From JBAZOO01 sp041648735 (GTDB lineage: Bacteria > Verrucomicrobiota > Lentisphaeria > Oligosphaerales > CAITYL01), in the NCBI GenBank assembly GCA_041648735.1, contig JBAZOO010000012.1:32500-96499 (forward strand): a stretch of DNA of 64,000 bases, read 5' to 3'. The position numbers and the translations under genes were made by a program. The notes beneath the pieces are model-generated. The model was not told where the DNA came from. It searched no databases and was given only the letters and a program-made list of their open reading frames with translations. Below are positions 15,565 through 24,731 of this stretch, piece after piece (position 1 is the first letter of the stretch; every line of letters begins with the position of its first letter).

Positions 15565-16839
15565 TCAGGCGGGGCGGAGGTGGCTGGGGACGTGGACGTT
15601 GCGGATCAGGTCCTGGAAGCCCTCGCGGTCGCGGACCAGCCAGTGGCGGTCGCCGTTGACCAGGACTTCGGCGGGGCGGAGGCGGCCGTTGTACTGGTAG
15701 CTCATGACGTAGCCGTAGGCGCCGGCGTTCTCGACGACGACCAGGTCGCCGACCTGGGTGCCGGCGGGCAGCGGCCGGTCCTTGACCCAATAGTCGGTGT
15801 TCTCGCAGATCTGGCCGCAGAGGCCGACGTTGCGGCGTTCCTCGTGCTCGCGGCCGTCCACGTAGATGTGGTGGTAGGCGCCGTACATGGCTGGGCGGGC
15901 GAGGGTGTTCATGCCGACGTCTGTGCCGAGGATGCGGGTGTAGCTGTCCTTGATGCAGTGGACGCGGCCGATGAGGTAGCCGGCGTCGCCGACGAAGTAG
16001 CGGGCGGGCTCCATCATCAGGCGTGGGGGCTTGAGGCCGTATTCGGCGACCTTGCGCTGGAAGACGGTGGCGATCTGGCGGGCGGTCTCGTCGAGGTCGA
16101 GGGCCGGCTCGCCGTGGCGGTAGGGGATGCCGAGGCCGCCGCCGAGGTCAATGAAGTCGAAGGTGATGTCCAGCTCGCGGCCGACCCGGCCGATGATGTC
16201 CATCAGCATTCCGGTGATCAGGGCGAAGTATTCCGGCTCGACCATGCAGGAGCCGGGCATCATGTGGGCGCCGAAGCGGGTGATGCCGGCGTCCTTGGCG
16301 GCCTTGTAGGCGGCGAGGACGTGGTCGGGGTGGACGCCGAACTTGGCCTTGGGGCCGGCATTGGTCACGAAGTCGCCGAGGGCGCTTTTGCCGTAGCCGG
16401 GGTTGACGCGGAAGGAGAGGAGTCCGGGCTTGCCGAACTGGAGGACGCGGGGCAGCAGGGAGGGGTCGTCGAGGTTGAAGATGACGCCGCTTTCCAGCCC
16501 CTGCTTGATGTCGTCGTCGGAGAGGAAGTTGCCGCTGAACATCACGTCCTCGCCGCCGAGGCCGATCTCGCGGGCGAGGAGGATTTCGTTGACGCTGGCG
16601 GCATCGATGCCGGCGCCTTCCTGGCGGAGGATGTTGGCGATGGCCAGGTTGTTGCAGCACTTGATGGCGTAGAAGAAGCGGAAGTCGGAGTAGTGCTTCT
16701 GGAAGGCGGCGATGGCGCGGCGGAAGTTGGCGCGGATGCGGTTTTCCTCGTAGACGTAGGTGGGGGTGCCATAGGTCTCGGCGAGGGTGGTCACCGGCAC
16801 GTCTTCGATCTGGATGCGGGAGAGGCTGTCGATGCGCAT
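15565..16839 (-). CDS. lysA: Diaminopimelate decarboxylase
   Basis: PLP-dependent decarboxylase of 424 aa catalysing the last step of lysine synthesis (meso-diaminopimelate to L-lysine). The pyridoxal lysine is K60 in FFYAIKCCNN. Other signatures are the glycine-rich phosphate-binding GGGLGIPY, the substrate-site EPARYFVGDAGYL and CENTDYW, and the C-terminal GAYGYVMSYQYNGR. Length is normal. It lies 71 bp downstream of queC on the same strand; a TATAGT box on the minus strand at 16910-16915 could be its own -10. The homoserine dehydrogenase gene that branches from the same aspartate pathway lies nearby in the opposite direction. Confidence 0.93.
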   Translation of the reverse strand: MRIDSLSRIQIEDVPVTTLAETYGTPTYVYEENRIRANFRRAIAAFQKHYSDFRFFYAIKCCNNLAIANILRQEGAGIDAASVNEILLAREIGLGGEDVMFSGNFLSDDDIKQGLESGVIFNLDDPSLLPRVLQFGKPGLLSFRVNPGYGKSALGDFVTNAGPKAKFGVHPDHVLAAYKAAKDAGITRFGAHMMPGSCMVEPEYFALITGMLMDIIGRVGRELDITFDFIDLGGGLGIPYRHGEPALDLDETARQIATVFQRKVAEYGLKPPRLMMEPARYFVGDAGYLIGRVHCIKDSYTRILGTDVGMNTLARPAMYGAYHHIYVDGREHEERRNVGLCGQICENTDYWVKDRPLPAGTQVGDLVVVENAGAYGYVMSYQYNGRLRPAEVLVNGDRHWLVRDREGFQDLIRNVHVPSHLRPA

Positions 16840-16910
16840 GGGTGGACCTCGGGGCGGGGCGACGGGTGCGGCGGTGGCCGGGCGGCAGGGTTGCCGGCGA
16901 AAAGCCGGTA

Positions 16911-17642
16911 CTATAAACGGTCGCCGGCCGCCAGGGGGTCGGCGAGGCCGGCCTGCTGGAAGGCCTGGGCACGTTCGACGCAGGTGGGGCAGGCGCCGCA
17001 GGGGCGGTCGCCGCCGCGGTAGCAGCTCCAGGTGTGGGCGAAATCGACGCCGAGCCGGCGGCCGATGGCGATCTCCGCCGCCTTGGTGAGCCGGCAGAAG
17101 GGCGCCTCGATGCGCACCGGCCGGTGGCGGTTGAGCGCCAGCACGGCATTGGTCCGCTCCACGAACTCGGCGGTGCAGTCCCAGTAGCCGTACTCGTCCT
17201 GGGCCTGGGCGCCGTAGAAGACGCGGTGGCAGCCCCGGGCCTCGGCGTAGGCGGCGGCGAGGGCGAGGAGGGTCAGGTTGCGGTTGGGGACGTAGGTGGG
17301 GGGCTGCCGCCGCTGGGCGGCGTCCAGCGCCGCCAGTTCCGGCACCTCGTCGCCGCCGGCGACGAGGGTGGTGGCGCCGGCCATCAGGTCGCGGAAGAAG
17401 CCGAGGTCGAGGATGTGGTGTTCCCGGACGGCCGGCTGCAGGGCGCGGGCCTGCCAGGCGGCCATTTCCAGTTCGCGGCCGTGCTTCTGGCCATAATTGA
17501 AGGAGAGGGCGTAGAGGGGGGCGGCGCCGAGGTCCTTGGCGACGTGGTGGAGGAGGACGGTCGAGTCCAGGCCGCCGCTGAGCAGCACGACCGCCGGCGC
17601 CGGCGCCGCCGGCCGTTCCGGGTCAACAGGTTCCGTGGCCAT
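16911..17642 (-). CDS. queC: 7-cyano-7-deazaguanine synthase QueC
   Basis: 243-aa ATP-dependent enzyme converting 7-carboxy-7-deazaguanine to preQ0, the precursor of queuosine in tRNA. The PP-loop LLSGGLDSTVL occurs at residues 20-30. NYGQKHGRELE and TYVPNRNL are typical. Four zinc-binding cysteines lie near the C-terminus (C207, C215, C218, C221). The start ATG 17642 gives the standard length. No other queuosine gene is in view. It is upstream of lysA on the same strand. Confidence 0.93.
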   Translation of the reverse strand: MATEPVDPERPAAPAPAVVLLSGGLDSTVLLHHVAKDLGAAPLYALSFNYGQKHGRELEMAAWQARALQPAVREHHILDLGFFRDLMAGATTLVAGGDEVPELAALDAAQRRQPPTYVPNRNLTLLALAAAYAEARGCHRVFYGAQAQDEYGYWDCTAEFVERTNAVLALNRHRPVRIEAPFCRLTKAAEIAIGRRLGVDFAHTWSCYRGGDRPCGACPTCVERAQAFQQAGLADPLAAGDRL

Positions 17643-17804
17643 GGGGTCTGATCCTTGGAGGGTCGCGAGGGGCAAGGGGCTGGGTGAGCTTGGCAGTGTA
17701 GCCTTTCCGTTCCGGGATTCAACCGGTGGGAGGGGGCGGTGGTTGCGGTTGGCGGGCCGGCTATAGTACTTCGATTTTGGCAATTCAAAGGCAGAGGCGG
17801 AGCC

Positions 17805-19100
17805 ATGAAACAGGTCAAGGTGGGGATCATCGGGTTTGGGACCGTCGGCGCGGGCGTCGCGGAATGCCTGCTCAAGAACGGGGAGCTGCTGGCGGCGCGG
17901 ACCGGGGTGAAGCCGGTGCTGGCGGCGGTGGCGGACCTGGACATCACGACCGACCGCGGCGTGGCGTTGCCGGCGGGGGTGCTCACCCAGGAGGTGAACC
18001 GGGTGCTGGAGGATCCGGCGATCGAGATCGTGGTCGAGCTGGTCGGCGGCACGACCGTCGCCAAGGAGTTCATCCTCCGTGCCCTGCGGGCCGGCAAGGC
18101 GGTGGTCACGGCCAACAAGGCGCTGCTGGCCAAGTTTGGGGGGGAGCTGTTCGCCGCGGCGGAGAAGGGCGGCGCCGACCTGTATTACGAGGCGAGCGTC
18201 GGCGGCGGCATCCCGATCATCAAGGCGCTGCGCGAGGGGCTGGCCGCCAACCGGTTCCATGCGATCATCGGCATCCTCAACGGCACCTGCAACTACATCC
18301 TGACCCGGATGGAGCAGGAGGGGGCACCGTTCGCCGAGGTGCTGAAGGCGGCGCAGGCGGCCGGCTACGCCGAGGCGAACCCGGCGCTGGACGTGGATGG
18401 CATCGACACCGCGCACAAGGCGACGATCCTGGCCTCGCTGGCCTTCGGCGAGTGGTTCCGGCTTGAGCAGATGCATGTCGAGGGGATCCGCGAAGTGGCG
18501 CTGCAGGACATCCAGTACGCGGCGACGCTGGGCTACCGGATCAAGCTGCTGGCGATCATCCGCGAGGCGGGCGGGCAGGTCCAGCTCCGGGTGCATCCGG
18601 CCCTGATCCCGGCGCGCTCGCTGCTGGGCACCGTGGACGGGGTGTTCAACGCGGTCCTGGTCAACGGCGAGCCGGTCGGCACGACCCTCTACTACGGGCG
18701 CGGCGCCGGGCGGGACGCCACCGCCAGCGCGGTGGTCGCCGACATCCTCGACGTGGGGCGCAACTTGGCGGGCGGCAGCCGCCGGCGCATTCCCGCCTTC
18801 CGGCACCACCGCGCCTTCCAGGATGTGCTGCCGGCCAGTGAAATCCGCAGCCGCTACTACCTCCGCTTCCAGGTCCAGGACCGCCCCGGGGTGCTGGCGC
18901 TGATCGCCGGCGTCTTCGGCCAGCACAGCATCAGCATTGCCAGCGTCACCCAGAAGGAGGCGGCGGCCCCGAGCGTGCCGATTGTCATCCTCACCCACGA
19001 GGCGCGCGAAGCCGACATGCAGGCGGCGCTGGCCGAGCTGCGCGGCTTCGAGGAGGTCACCGAGAAGCCGGTGTTGCTGCGGATCGAGGAGCTGCCGTGA
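17805..19100 (+). CDS. hom: Homoserine dehydrogenase
   Basis: 431-aa NAD(P)-dependent oxidoreductase reducing aspartate semialdehyde to homoserine for threonine and methionine synthesis. GFGTVG is at residues 10-15. The catalytic region includes ANKALLA, YEASVGGGIPI and NGTCNYIL, with the substrate-binding DVDGIDTAHK further on. The C-terminus from about residue 345 (RFQVQDRPGVLALIAGVFGQ) is an ACT domain, usually the site of threonine feedback. The ribosome site GAGGCGGAG precedes the ATG, and a TATAGT box (17762-17767) is the likely -10. The next gene follows after 40 bp. Confidence 0.94.
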   Translation: MKQVKVGIIGFGTVGAGVAECLLKNGELLAARTGVKPVLAAVADLDITTDRGVALPAGVLTQEVNRVLEDPAIEIVVELVGGTTVAKEFILRALRAGKAVVTANKALLAKFGGELFAAAEKGGADLYYEASVGGGIPIIKALREGLAANRFHAIIGILNGTCNYILTRMEQEGAPFAEVLKAAQAAGYAEANPALDVDGIDTAHKATILASLAFGEWFRLEQMHVEGIREVALQDIQYAATLGYRIKLLAIIREAGGQVQLRVHPALIPARSLLGTVDGVFNAVLVNGEPVGTTLYYGRGAGRDATASAVVADILDVGRNLAGGSRRRIPAFRHHRAFQDVLPASEIRSRYYLRFQVQDRPGVLALIAGVFGQHSISIASVTQKEAAAPSVPIVILTHEAREADMQAALAELRGFEEVTEKPVLLRIEELP

Positions 19101-19140
19101 AGGATCGGAGTCATGAAGCCTGAAATCGGAAGGAGTTGCC

Positions 19141-20991
19141 ATGAGTTCCACCCCCAGTGATTGCCCGATCCGTTTCCAGCCCTCCGGCCGCACCGTCCAA
19201 GTCCCGCCTGGCACCTTGCTGCTGGCGGCGGCGGCGCAGGCTGGGGTGATTGTGGAGACCCCTTGCGGCGGCAAGGGCACCTGCGGCAAGTGCGCCGTGC
19301 ATGTCACGGCGGGGGAGTGCGCGCCGGCGGCGGCGACCGTGGCCTATTTCACTCCGGCCAAGCTGGCGGCCGGCTGGCGGCTGGCCTGCCAGGATCGGGT
19401 CTGCGGCGGCTGCACGGTCGAGGTGCCGGAGGCGGCGCGGTTTGACAGCACCGCCAAGATCCTGACGACGGCGACCGGCCGGCACCTGCCCATCCAGCCG
19501 GCGGTCTGGAAAAAGCATGTTGAACTGCCGCCCCCGACCTCGGCCCAGCCGGCGGCCGACTGGGAACGGCTGGAGCAGGCCTTGGGCGAGCCGCTGGAGC
19601 TGTCGCTGGAAATGGCGCGGGCGCTGCCGGAGTTCCTGCGGCGCAACGGCTTCAAGGGGACGGTGGTGGGGCGGCACCGGGAAGTGATCGGGCTGGAGCC
19701 GGGCGACACGGCCGGGCGCCTCTTCGGCGCCGCCTTCGACCTGGGCACCACCACCATCGCGGGAACTCTGCTCGACTTGCACGGCGGCCGGGAGTGTGGC
19801 GTTGCCGCCGTGCTCAATCCGCAAGTCGTGCTGGGCGACGACGTGATCAGCCGCATCGAGCGGATCCGCGCCAATCCGGCGGAGCTGGGGCATCTCCAGC
19901 GGCGTGCCGTCCAGGCGCTCAATGGCTTGCTGGACGAGCTGTGCGTCGCCGCCGGCGTCGCCCGGTCGGAGGTCTACTGCCTCACCGTCGCCGGCAACAC
20001 CACGATGCAGCAGCTCTTCTGCGGAATCACTCCGGCCGCGCTGGGTGAAATCCCCTTCATCCCGGCCCTCCACCGGGGGCTCGCCTGCCGGGCCGCCGAC
20101 CTGGGGCTGGAACTGCCGTCCCATGCCCGGCTCTACGTCTTGCCGACCATTGGCGGCTTTGTCGGTGGCGACACCGTCGCCGGATTGCTGGCCACCAACC
20201 TGCGCCAGGCGGCGGGCGTCCGGCTGCTGGTGGACATCGGCACCAACGGTGAAATCGTCCTGGCCGCCCATGGCAAGCTGCTGGCCTGCTCCACCGCCGC
20301 TGGCCCCGCCTTCGAAGGCGCCCGGATCCGCGCCGGCATGCGGGCGGTCGCCAGCGCCATCGAAAGCGTGGCGGTTGCCGATGGCGACTTGATCCTGCAT
20401 GTCATCGGCGGCGGCGTGCCCGCCGGCCTCTGCGGCACGGCGCTGATCGACCTGGTGGCGGAGCTGCTGTCCCTCGGCGTGATTGATGCTTCCGGCCGCA
20501 TCCTCGATGGGGAGGAGCTGCCGCCCGGCTTGCCGCCCCGCATCCGGGAGCGGGTCGTGGCTTTCAACGGCGCCCCGGCCATCCGGCTGGCCACCGCCGC
20601 GGAAAGCCGCACCGGCGAGGAGCTGCTCCTCATCCAGCGCGACGTGCGCGAACTCCAGCTTGCCGCCGCCGCCATCCGCGCCGGCATCCTCCTGCTCCTG
20701 CGCCGCGCCGGGCTGGAACCGGCGGCGCTGGACGCCGTGCTCCTCGCCGGCGGCTTCGGCAACTTCATCCGCCGCAACCACGCCTTGCGCATCGGGCTGC
20801 TGCCCCCCGTCGCCAGCGAGAAGATCCATTTCATCGGCAACGCCTCGCTGATGGGGGCCAAGGCCGCCCTGCTGTCGCTGGCGGAACGGCGCGAGGCGGA
20901 GCGCATCGCCGGCGAAGCCGAACACGTCGACCTCTCGCTCGACCCCGAGTTCCAGCAGGAGTTTGGCTCGGCCATGCTTTTCCCGGACTGA
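19141..20991 (+). CDS. Reductive activator of corrinoid proteins (2Fe-2S + ASKHA, DUF4445)
   Basis: 616-aa protein of the RACE/RamA-like group, which use ATP and a low-potential iron-sulfur centre to re-reduce inactive cob(II)alamin in corrinoid methyltransferases. The N-terminal ferredoxin domain has C42-X5-C48-X2-C51-X31-C83. The ASKHA ATPase portion follows, with AFDLGTTTIAGTLLD near 198, VAGNTTMQQL near 288, DIGTNGEI near 364 and LAGGFGNF near 540. Its corrinoid partner is not in this window. Co-direction with hom, 40 bp apart, is compatible with a role in methionine synthase reactivation, but that is inference. Confidence 0.9.
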   Translation: MSSTPSDCPIRFQPSGRTVQVPPGTLLLAAAAQAGVIVETPCGGKGTCGKCAVHVTAGECAPAAATVAYFTPAKLAAGWRLACQDRVCGGCTVEVPEAARFDSTAKILTTATGRHLPIQPAVWKKHVELPPPTSAQPAADWERLEQALGEPLELSLEMARALPEFLRRNGFKGTVVGRHREVIGLEPGDTAGRLFGAAFDLGTTTIAGTLLDLHGGRECGVAAVLNPQVVLGDDVISRIERIRANPAELGHLQRRAVQALNGLLDELCVAAGVARSEVYCLTVAGNTTMQQLFCGITPAALGEIPFIPALHRGLACRAADLGLELPSHARLYVLPTIGGFVGGDTVAGLLATNLRQAAGVRLLVDIGTNGEIVLAAHGKLLACSTAAGPAFEGARIRAGMRAVASAIESVAVADGDLILHVIGGGVPAGLCGTALIDLVAELLSLGVIDASGRILDGEELPPGLPPRIRERVVAFNGAPAIRLATAAESRTGEELLLIQRDVRELQLAAAAIRAGILLLLRRAGLEPAALDAVLLAGGFGNFIRRNHALRIGLLPPVASEKIHFIGNASLMGAKAALLSLAERREAERIAGEAEHVDLSLDPEFQQEFGSAMLFPD

Positions 20992-21046
20992 GGCTGGCCG
21001 CCGGCGCCGCCGCGGATTTTTCCAGGAATTGTTTTGGCCGGCGCGG

Positions 21047-21075
21047 TTGACACTGCCCGGTGGAGAGGCTACTCT
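21047..21075 (+). promoter_or_regulatory. Sigma-70-type promoter for the DUF883 gene
   Basis: A perfect -35 TTGACA (21047-21052) is followed after exactly 17 bp by TACTCT (21070-21075), about 78 bp before the ATG at 21153. It marks a new transcription unit after the RACE gene. Confidence 0.65.
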
Positions 21076-21152
21076 AGTGGTGGAACCGGTTGCCTGGCCG
21101 GCATCCGCGGCCGCCGTTGGAGAACTGTCACCGTACCATGGAGGGAACAAGC

Positions 21153-21503
21153 ATGGAACCGACTACCCGCACCAGCAGCGAAAAAATCTCGGATGCCCTC
21201 AAGCTTTTGGACGAGGCCGCCCGGGAACGGAAGGACGAACTCAAGGCGATGCTGAGCGGCAAGTTCGCCAGCCTCAAGGACACGGTGGTCGAAGAGGAGA
21301 CCAAGCTCAAGGAGATGCTTTCCGTCGCCGGCAAGCGGGCGGCGGAGACTGCCCGGCACTACAAGGATGTTTCCGCGGAAAAGGCCAAGGAAATCGCCAC
21401 GGTGGTGGACGAGAGCGTCCACGAGAACCCGTGGCCCTACATCGGCGGGGCCGCCCTTGGCGCCTTGCTGCTGGGCTATTTCATGGGCCGGCGCAAATCC
21501 TGA
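21153..21503 (+). CDS. DUF883/ElaB-YqjD-like membrane-anchored protein
   Basis: 116-aa protein with a long amphipathic, highly charged helical region (residues about 10-90) and a C-terminal glycine-rich membrane segment ending in a basic tail (PWPYIGGAALGALLLGYFMG then RRKS). This is the arrangement of ElaB/YqjD, which anchor to the inner membrane and bind ribosomes in stationary phase in Escherichia coli. GGAGGG precedes the ATG by 6 nt. A small membrane protein follows 12 bp later, as yqjE follows yqjD, so the pair probably acts together. Confidence 0.85.
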   Translation: MEPTTRTSSEKISDALKLLDEAARERKDELKAMLSGKFASLKDTVVEEETKLKEMLSVAGKRAAETARHYKDVSAEKAKEIATVVDESVHENPWPYIGGAALGALLLGYFMGRRKS

Positions 21504-21515
21504 CGGGACGCCCCG

Positions 21516-21905
21516 ATGAAGTACTTGCTCAAACTCCTCCTCGCGGCTTGGAATGGCCGGGTGCTGGGCCGCTTCCTGGCCAGTGCGAAGGTTTCGGCCC
21601 GGATTGAGGCGGTGCGGCTGTACGTGCAAGGCGTCGCCTTCGCCCACCGGGTCTTTCTTGCCGGGCTGATGGTGGGCGGTAGCCTGCTGCTGCTGCTGCT
21701 CGGCAGCATCCTCCTCCATGCCGGGGTGTGGTGGCTGCTGCCTTGGTCCGCGGACGCCAAGGCCTGGGCGGCCGTCGGGCTGGGGGGCGTCTATCTCCTC
21801 GTGGCGGGTGGTGTCCTCCGCCACTATTGCCGCGAGCGGACCTGGCTGCAAGCGACAGGGGCCGAGAAGGCGATCCAGTCGGTGGTGGCGCGCCGCGGCG
21901 ATTGA
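21516..21905 (+). CDS. Small two-helix membrane protein
   Basis: 129-aa protein with two hydrophobic segments (about residues 44-70, LAGLMVGGSLLLLLLGSILL, and 84-103, VGLGGVYLLVAGGVL). It is preceded by a basic amphipathic N-terminus and ends in a soluble tail. I do not recognise a specific family; position and topology recall YqjE/DUF1469 partners of DUF883 proteins. It probably shares the promoter at 21047. Confidence 0.75.
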   Translation: MKYLLKLLLAAWNGRVLGRFLASAKVSARIEAVRLYVQGVAFAHRVFLAGLMVGGSLLLLLLGSILLHAGVWWLLPWSADAKAWAAVGLGGVYLLVAGGVLRHYCRERTWLQATGAEKAIQSVVARRGD

Positions 21906-22035
21906 CCTCGCCGCGGCGCGGGGGCGGTCCGGGGCGGCAGGGGGCGTGGCCGGCATTCGCGTGCGATCCGGTGTTTTTCCCGGCGCGCCCTTTTTCATTA
22001 GATTCCGACTTTGCCGGAACCAGCGGGATCTTCCC

Positions 22036-22638
22036 ATGTCCAAGAACACAACTGAAACCGCACTCACCGATGCCGAACTGGTGACCCGGTTCCAGAACGG
22101 CGACCGCTCGGCCTATGAGGCCTTGGTTGATCGGCATTCCGAAAAGGCGTACCAGATCGCCTACGGGGTGTTGGGCAACCGTGAGGACGCCGAAGAGGTC
22201 GCCCAGGACGTGTTCATCCGCATCATGCGGGCCTTGACCCATTTCCGCGGCGACGCGGAATTCACCACGTGGATGTATCGGATTGCCATCAACTTGGCCC
22301 GGAACAAATATCGCTGGAACAAGAGCCGTGGCGTGCCGCAGAGTTTCAGCCTGGACGCCCCCATCGAAGGGGGGGACAACGACTCCGGCAATCCGGGGTT
22401 TGACGTGCCCAGCCCCAGGCTTGGGCCGGACGGCCAGGCGGTGATCGGCGAACTGGAACGGAATGTCATGGTCGAACTGGAGAAGCTGCCCGACATCTAT
22501 CGGGAAGCGTTGGTCATGCGGAACATGGAAGAGCTGGACTACAACCAGATCGCCGACTTGCTGGGGTGCAAGTTGGGGACCATCAAATCCCGGATTGCCC
22601 GGGCGCGGGAGGAGTTGCGGAGACGGTTGAATTTATGA
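22036..22638 (+). CDS. ECF (RpoE-type) RNA polymerase sigma factor
   Basis: 200-aa group 4 sigma factor. Region 2 includes YEALVDRHSEKAYQIAYGVL, then EDAEEVAQDVFIRIMRAL and FTTWMYRIAINLARNKYR. Region 4 is LPDIYREALVMRNMEELDYN, then QIADLLGCKLGTIKSRIARAREELRR, a clear helix-turn-helix. The ATG at 22036 gives a normal N-terminus. Its last codon overlaps the start of the next gene (ATGA), the usual coupling between an ECF factor and its anti-sigma. Regulon unknown. Confidence 0.94.
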   Translation: MSKNTTETALTDAELVTRFQNGDRSAYEALVDRHSEKAYQIAYGVLGNREDAEEVAQDVFIRIMRALTHFRGDAEFTTWMYRIAINLARNKYRWNKSRGVPQSFSLDAPIEGGDNDSGNPGFDVPSPRLGPDGQAVIGELERNVMVELEKLPDIYREALVMRNMEELDYNQIADLLGCKLGTIKSRIARAREELRRRLNL

Positions 22639-23483
22639 GTGAAAAACCTCCCAATCCTTCCCCTTGTCCGGACCTGGAATCGTTGAGTGCCTGGTTTGAC
22701 GGGGAAGAAGAGCAGGAAGTGGCCGCCGGGCATGTCGAGGCCTGCCCGGAATGCAACCGCAAGGTGGATGCCTATGGCGTCATCCGCAAGGGTGTGCGTC
22801 AGGGGCTGGCGCCTGCCAACGACTTGATCCACCGGATCAAGGCGGCCTGCGGCCGGGAGCATGCCAGCCGGCTCTCGCGGGGATGGGCGCCCCATCCGTT
22901 CAGCCCGTTGCGTCTGGCCTGGGCGGCTGGCCTGGTCCTGGTGGCCGGTGGCTTGTCACTGCTCCTGAGCCGTCCCCCCCGCGGGGCCCAGGCGCTGCCG
23001 GTGGCCGCCGGCGCGGCGGCGCTGCCGTCGGCCATGCCGGTGAACGTGGTCACGCCGGCGGCACCCAAGCCGGCGGCGCTGGCCGCCGCCCCGGCCGGGG
23101 ACAGTGGTGTGGCCCGGCCGGTGGCCGCCGGGGATTTGCGCCTGGTCAGCCTTGGCGCCCCCCCGGCCGCCGCGGCGGCGGTTCCCCAGCCGCTGCCGGC
23201 GCGGATCCGGCATGTGTGGGTAGTGGGTGACTTGGCCGCCGCCCGTGGAATTGTCGGCCGCACCCTTCCTGGCCAGCCCCTGGCCAGCACCCGCAACGGT
23301 TCCTTGCGGGGCGAGGTGGAGCTACGGGATGCCGACGTGGTGCGGCTGGTCGAGGCTTTGCAGGCGGCCGGCTTCTCCCTGGTCTCGCCGCAGGCGCCGC
23401 AGCCCGGGGCTGGCCAGCAGGTGGCGGTCCAGGGGCGGCCGGTCGCCTATGCCTTTGAACTGGTCCCCGCCGCCGGGAAATGA
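22635..23483 (+). CDS. Zinc-finger anti-sigma-like transmembrane protein
   Basis: 282-aa protein. The N-terminal cytoplasmic part has the ZAS signature H33-X3-C37-X2-C40 (GHVEACPECN) that clamps ECF sigma factors. One transmembrane helix lies at about 92-112. A long alanine/proline-rich linker leads to a C-terminal periplasmic domain (IRHVWVVGDLAAARG to YAFELVP) that I do not recognise and that could sense or bind a partner. Translational coupling to the sigma factor supports the assignment. Confidence 0.87.
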   Translation: MSEKPPNPSPCPDLESLSAWFDGEEEQEVAAGHVEACPECNRKVDAYGVIRKGVRQGLAPANDLIHRIKAACGREHASRLSRGWAPHPFSPLRLAWAAGLVLVAGGLSLLLSRPPRGAQALPVAAGAAALPSAMPVNVVTPAAPKPAALAAAPAGDSGVARPVAAGDLRLVSLGAPPAAAAAVPQPLPARIRHVWVVGDLAAARGIVGRTLPGQPLASTRNGSLRGEVELRDADVVRLVEALQAAGFSLVSPQAPQPGAGQQVAVQGRPVAYAFELVPAAGK

Positions 23484-23522
23484 CCAGGCGTGGCCGTGGC
23501 CGGCGCTGGCCGGGCCATTCCG

Positions 23523-24641
23523 TCAGGCGCCCCCCAGCTTCCAGAGGACGACGGCGAGCAGCGTGCTGCCGGCAAAGACCGAGCCAAGCTGGCCGGCGAC
23601 GTTGGCGCTGACGCTTTGGGCGAGGAGGATGTTCTGCGGATCCTCCTGTTGCGCCAGCCGCTGGATCACCCGGGCCGACATCGGGAAGGCCGAAATCCCG
23701 GCCGCGCCGACCATTGGGTTGACCTTGTGGCGCAGGAACAGGTTGACGGCCTTGGCGTAGAGCACGCCGCCGGCGGTGTCCATGATGAACGCCACCAGGC
23801 CAAGCCCGAGGATCATCAGGGTCTTCCAGTTGAGGAAGGCGGGGCCGGCCATGGTGGAGCCGATGGTGATGCCCAGCAGCAGGGTGACCAGGTTGGCCAG
23901 CTCGTTCTGGGCGGCCTTGGCGAGGCGTTCGAGCACGCCGCATTCGCGGACCAGGTTGCCGAACATCAGCATTCCCACCAGGGCGGCGGCCGGCGGCGCC
24001 AGCAGGCTGGCCACCAGGGTGGCGGCCACCGGGAAGACGATGAGCAGCCAGCGGGGGATTGGCTTGTCCGTGTAGGGCATGCGCCGCCGGCGCTCGTTCC
24101 GGGTGGTGAGCAGGCGGATCACCGGCGGCTGGATGATCGGCACCAGGGCCATGTAGGAATAGGCCGCCACCGAGATCGGCCCCAGCAGCCGCGGCGCCAG
24201 CCGGTTGGCCACGTAGATCGAGGTCGGGCCGTCCGCCGCGCCGATGATGCCGATGGCGGTGGCCTCCTTCAGGTCGAACCCCAGCGCCAGCGCCACGAAC
24301 AGCGTGAAGAAGATGCCGAGCTGCGCCGCCAGGCCGAAAGTGGCGATGAACGGCCGTTGCAGCAGCGGCTTGAAATCCATCATCGCGCCGATGGCCACGA
24401 AGATCAGGCAGGGGAACAGCTCGTTCTCGATGCCGTATTTCGTCAGGAAGGTGAGCACGCCATGCTCGCCCACGGCGGAGGAGCCGGGGATGTTGGCCAG
24501 GATGGCCCCGAAGCCGATCGGCAGCAGCAGCATCGGCTCGTAGTTCTTCCGCACGGCCAGCCAGATCAGCAGGGCGCCGATGGCGAACATGGCCAGGTTC
24601 CGCCAGTCCAGCCCGAGAATCCCGTGGAACAGCTCTGCCAT
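23523..24641 (-). CDS. oadB: Sodium-pumping decarboxylase beta subunit-like protein
   Basis: 372-aa polytopic membrane protein of the OadB/GcdB/MmdB family, which couple decarboxylation of oxaloacetate, glutaconyl-CoA or methylmalonyl-CoA to sodium export. Family signatures are GIIGAADGPTSIYVANRLAP, the conserved aspartate in AADGPT, SYMALVPIIQPPVI, and NPMVGAAGISAFPMSARVIQ. About nine membrane segments are visible. No alpha, gamma or biotin-carrier subunit lies nearby, so either the partners are encoded elsewhere or this copy has another role. It is the last gene of the leftward group. Confidence 0.88.
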   Translation of the reverse strand: MAELFHGILGLDWRNLAMFAIGALLIWLAVRKNYEPMLLLPIGFGAILANIPGSSAVGEHGVLTFLTKYGIENELFPCLIFVAIGAMMDFKPLLQRPFIATFGLAAQLGIFFTLFVALALGFDLKEATAIGIIGAADGPTSIYVANRLAPRLLGPISVAAYSYMALVPIIQPPVIRLLTTRNERRRRMPYTDKPIPRWLLIVFPVAATLVASLLAPPAAALVGMLMFGNLVRECGVLERLAKAAQNELANLVTLLLGITIGSTMAGPAFLNWKTLMILGLGLVAFIMDTAGGVLYAKAVNLFLRHKVNPMVGAAGISAFPMSARVIQRLAQQEDPQNILLAQSVSANVAGQLGSVFAGSTLLAVVLWKLGGA

Positions 24642-24731
24642 GTGCTCTCTCCCGGTGCCAGTGTTGCGGGGGGGGTGCTGCCAAGCCAGGGGCCGCGGCC
24701 GCCCCGGCCCGGACGGGGGTGGCCGGCGGCG

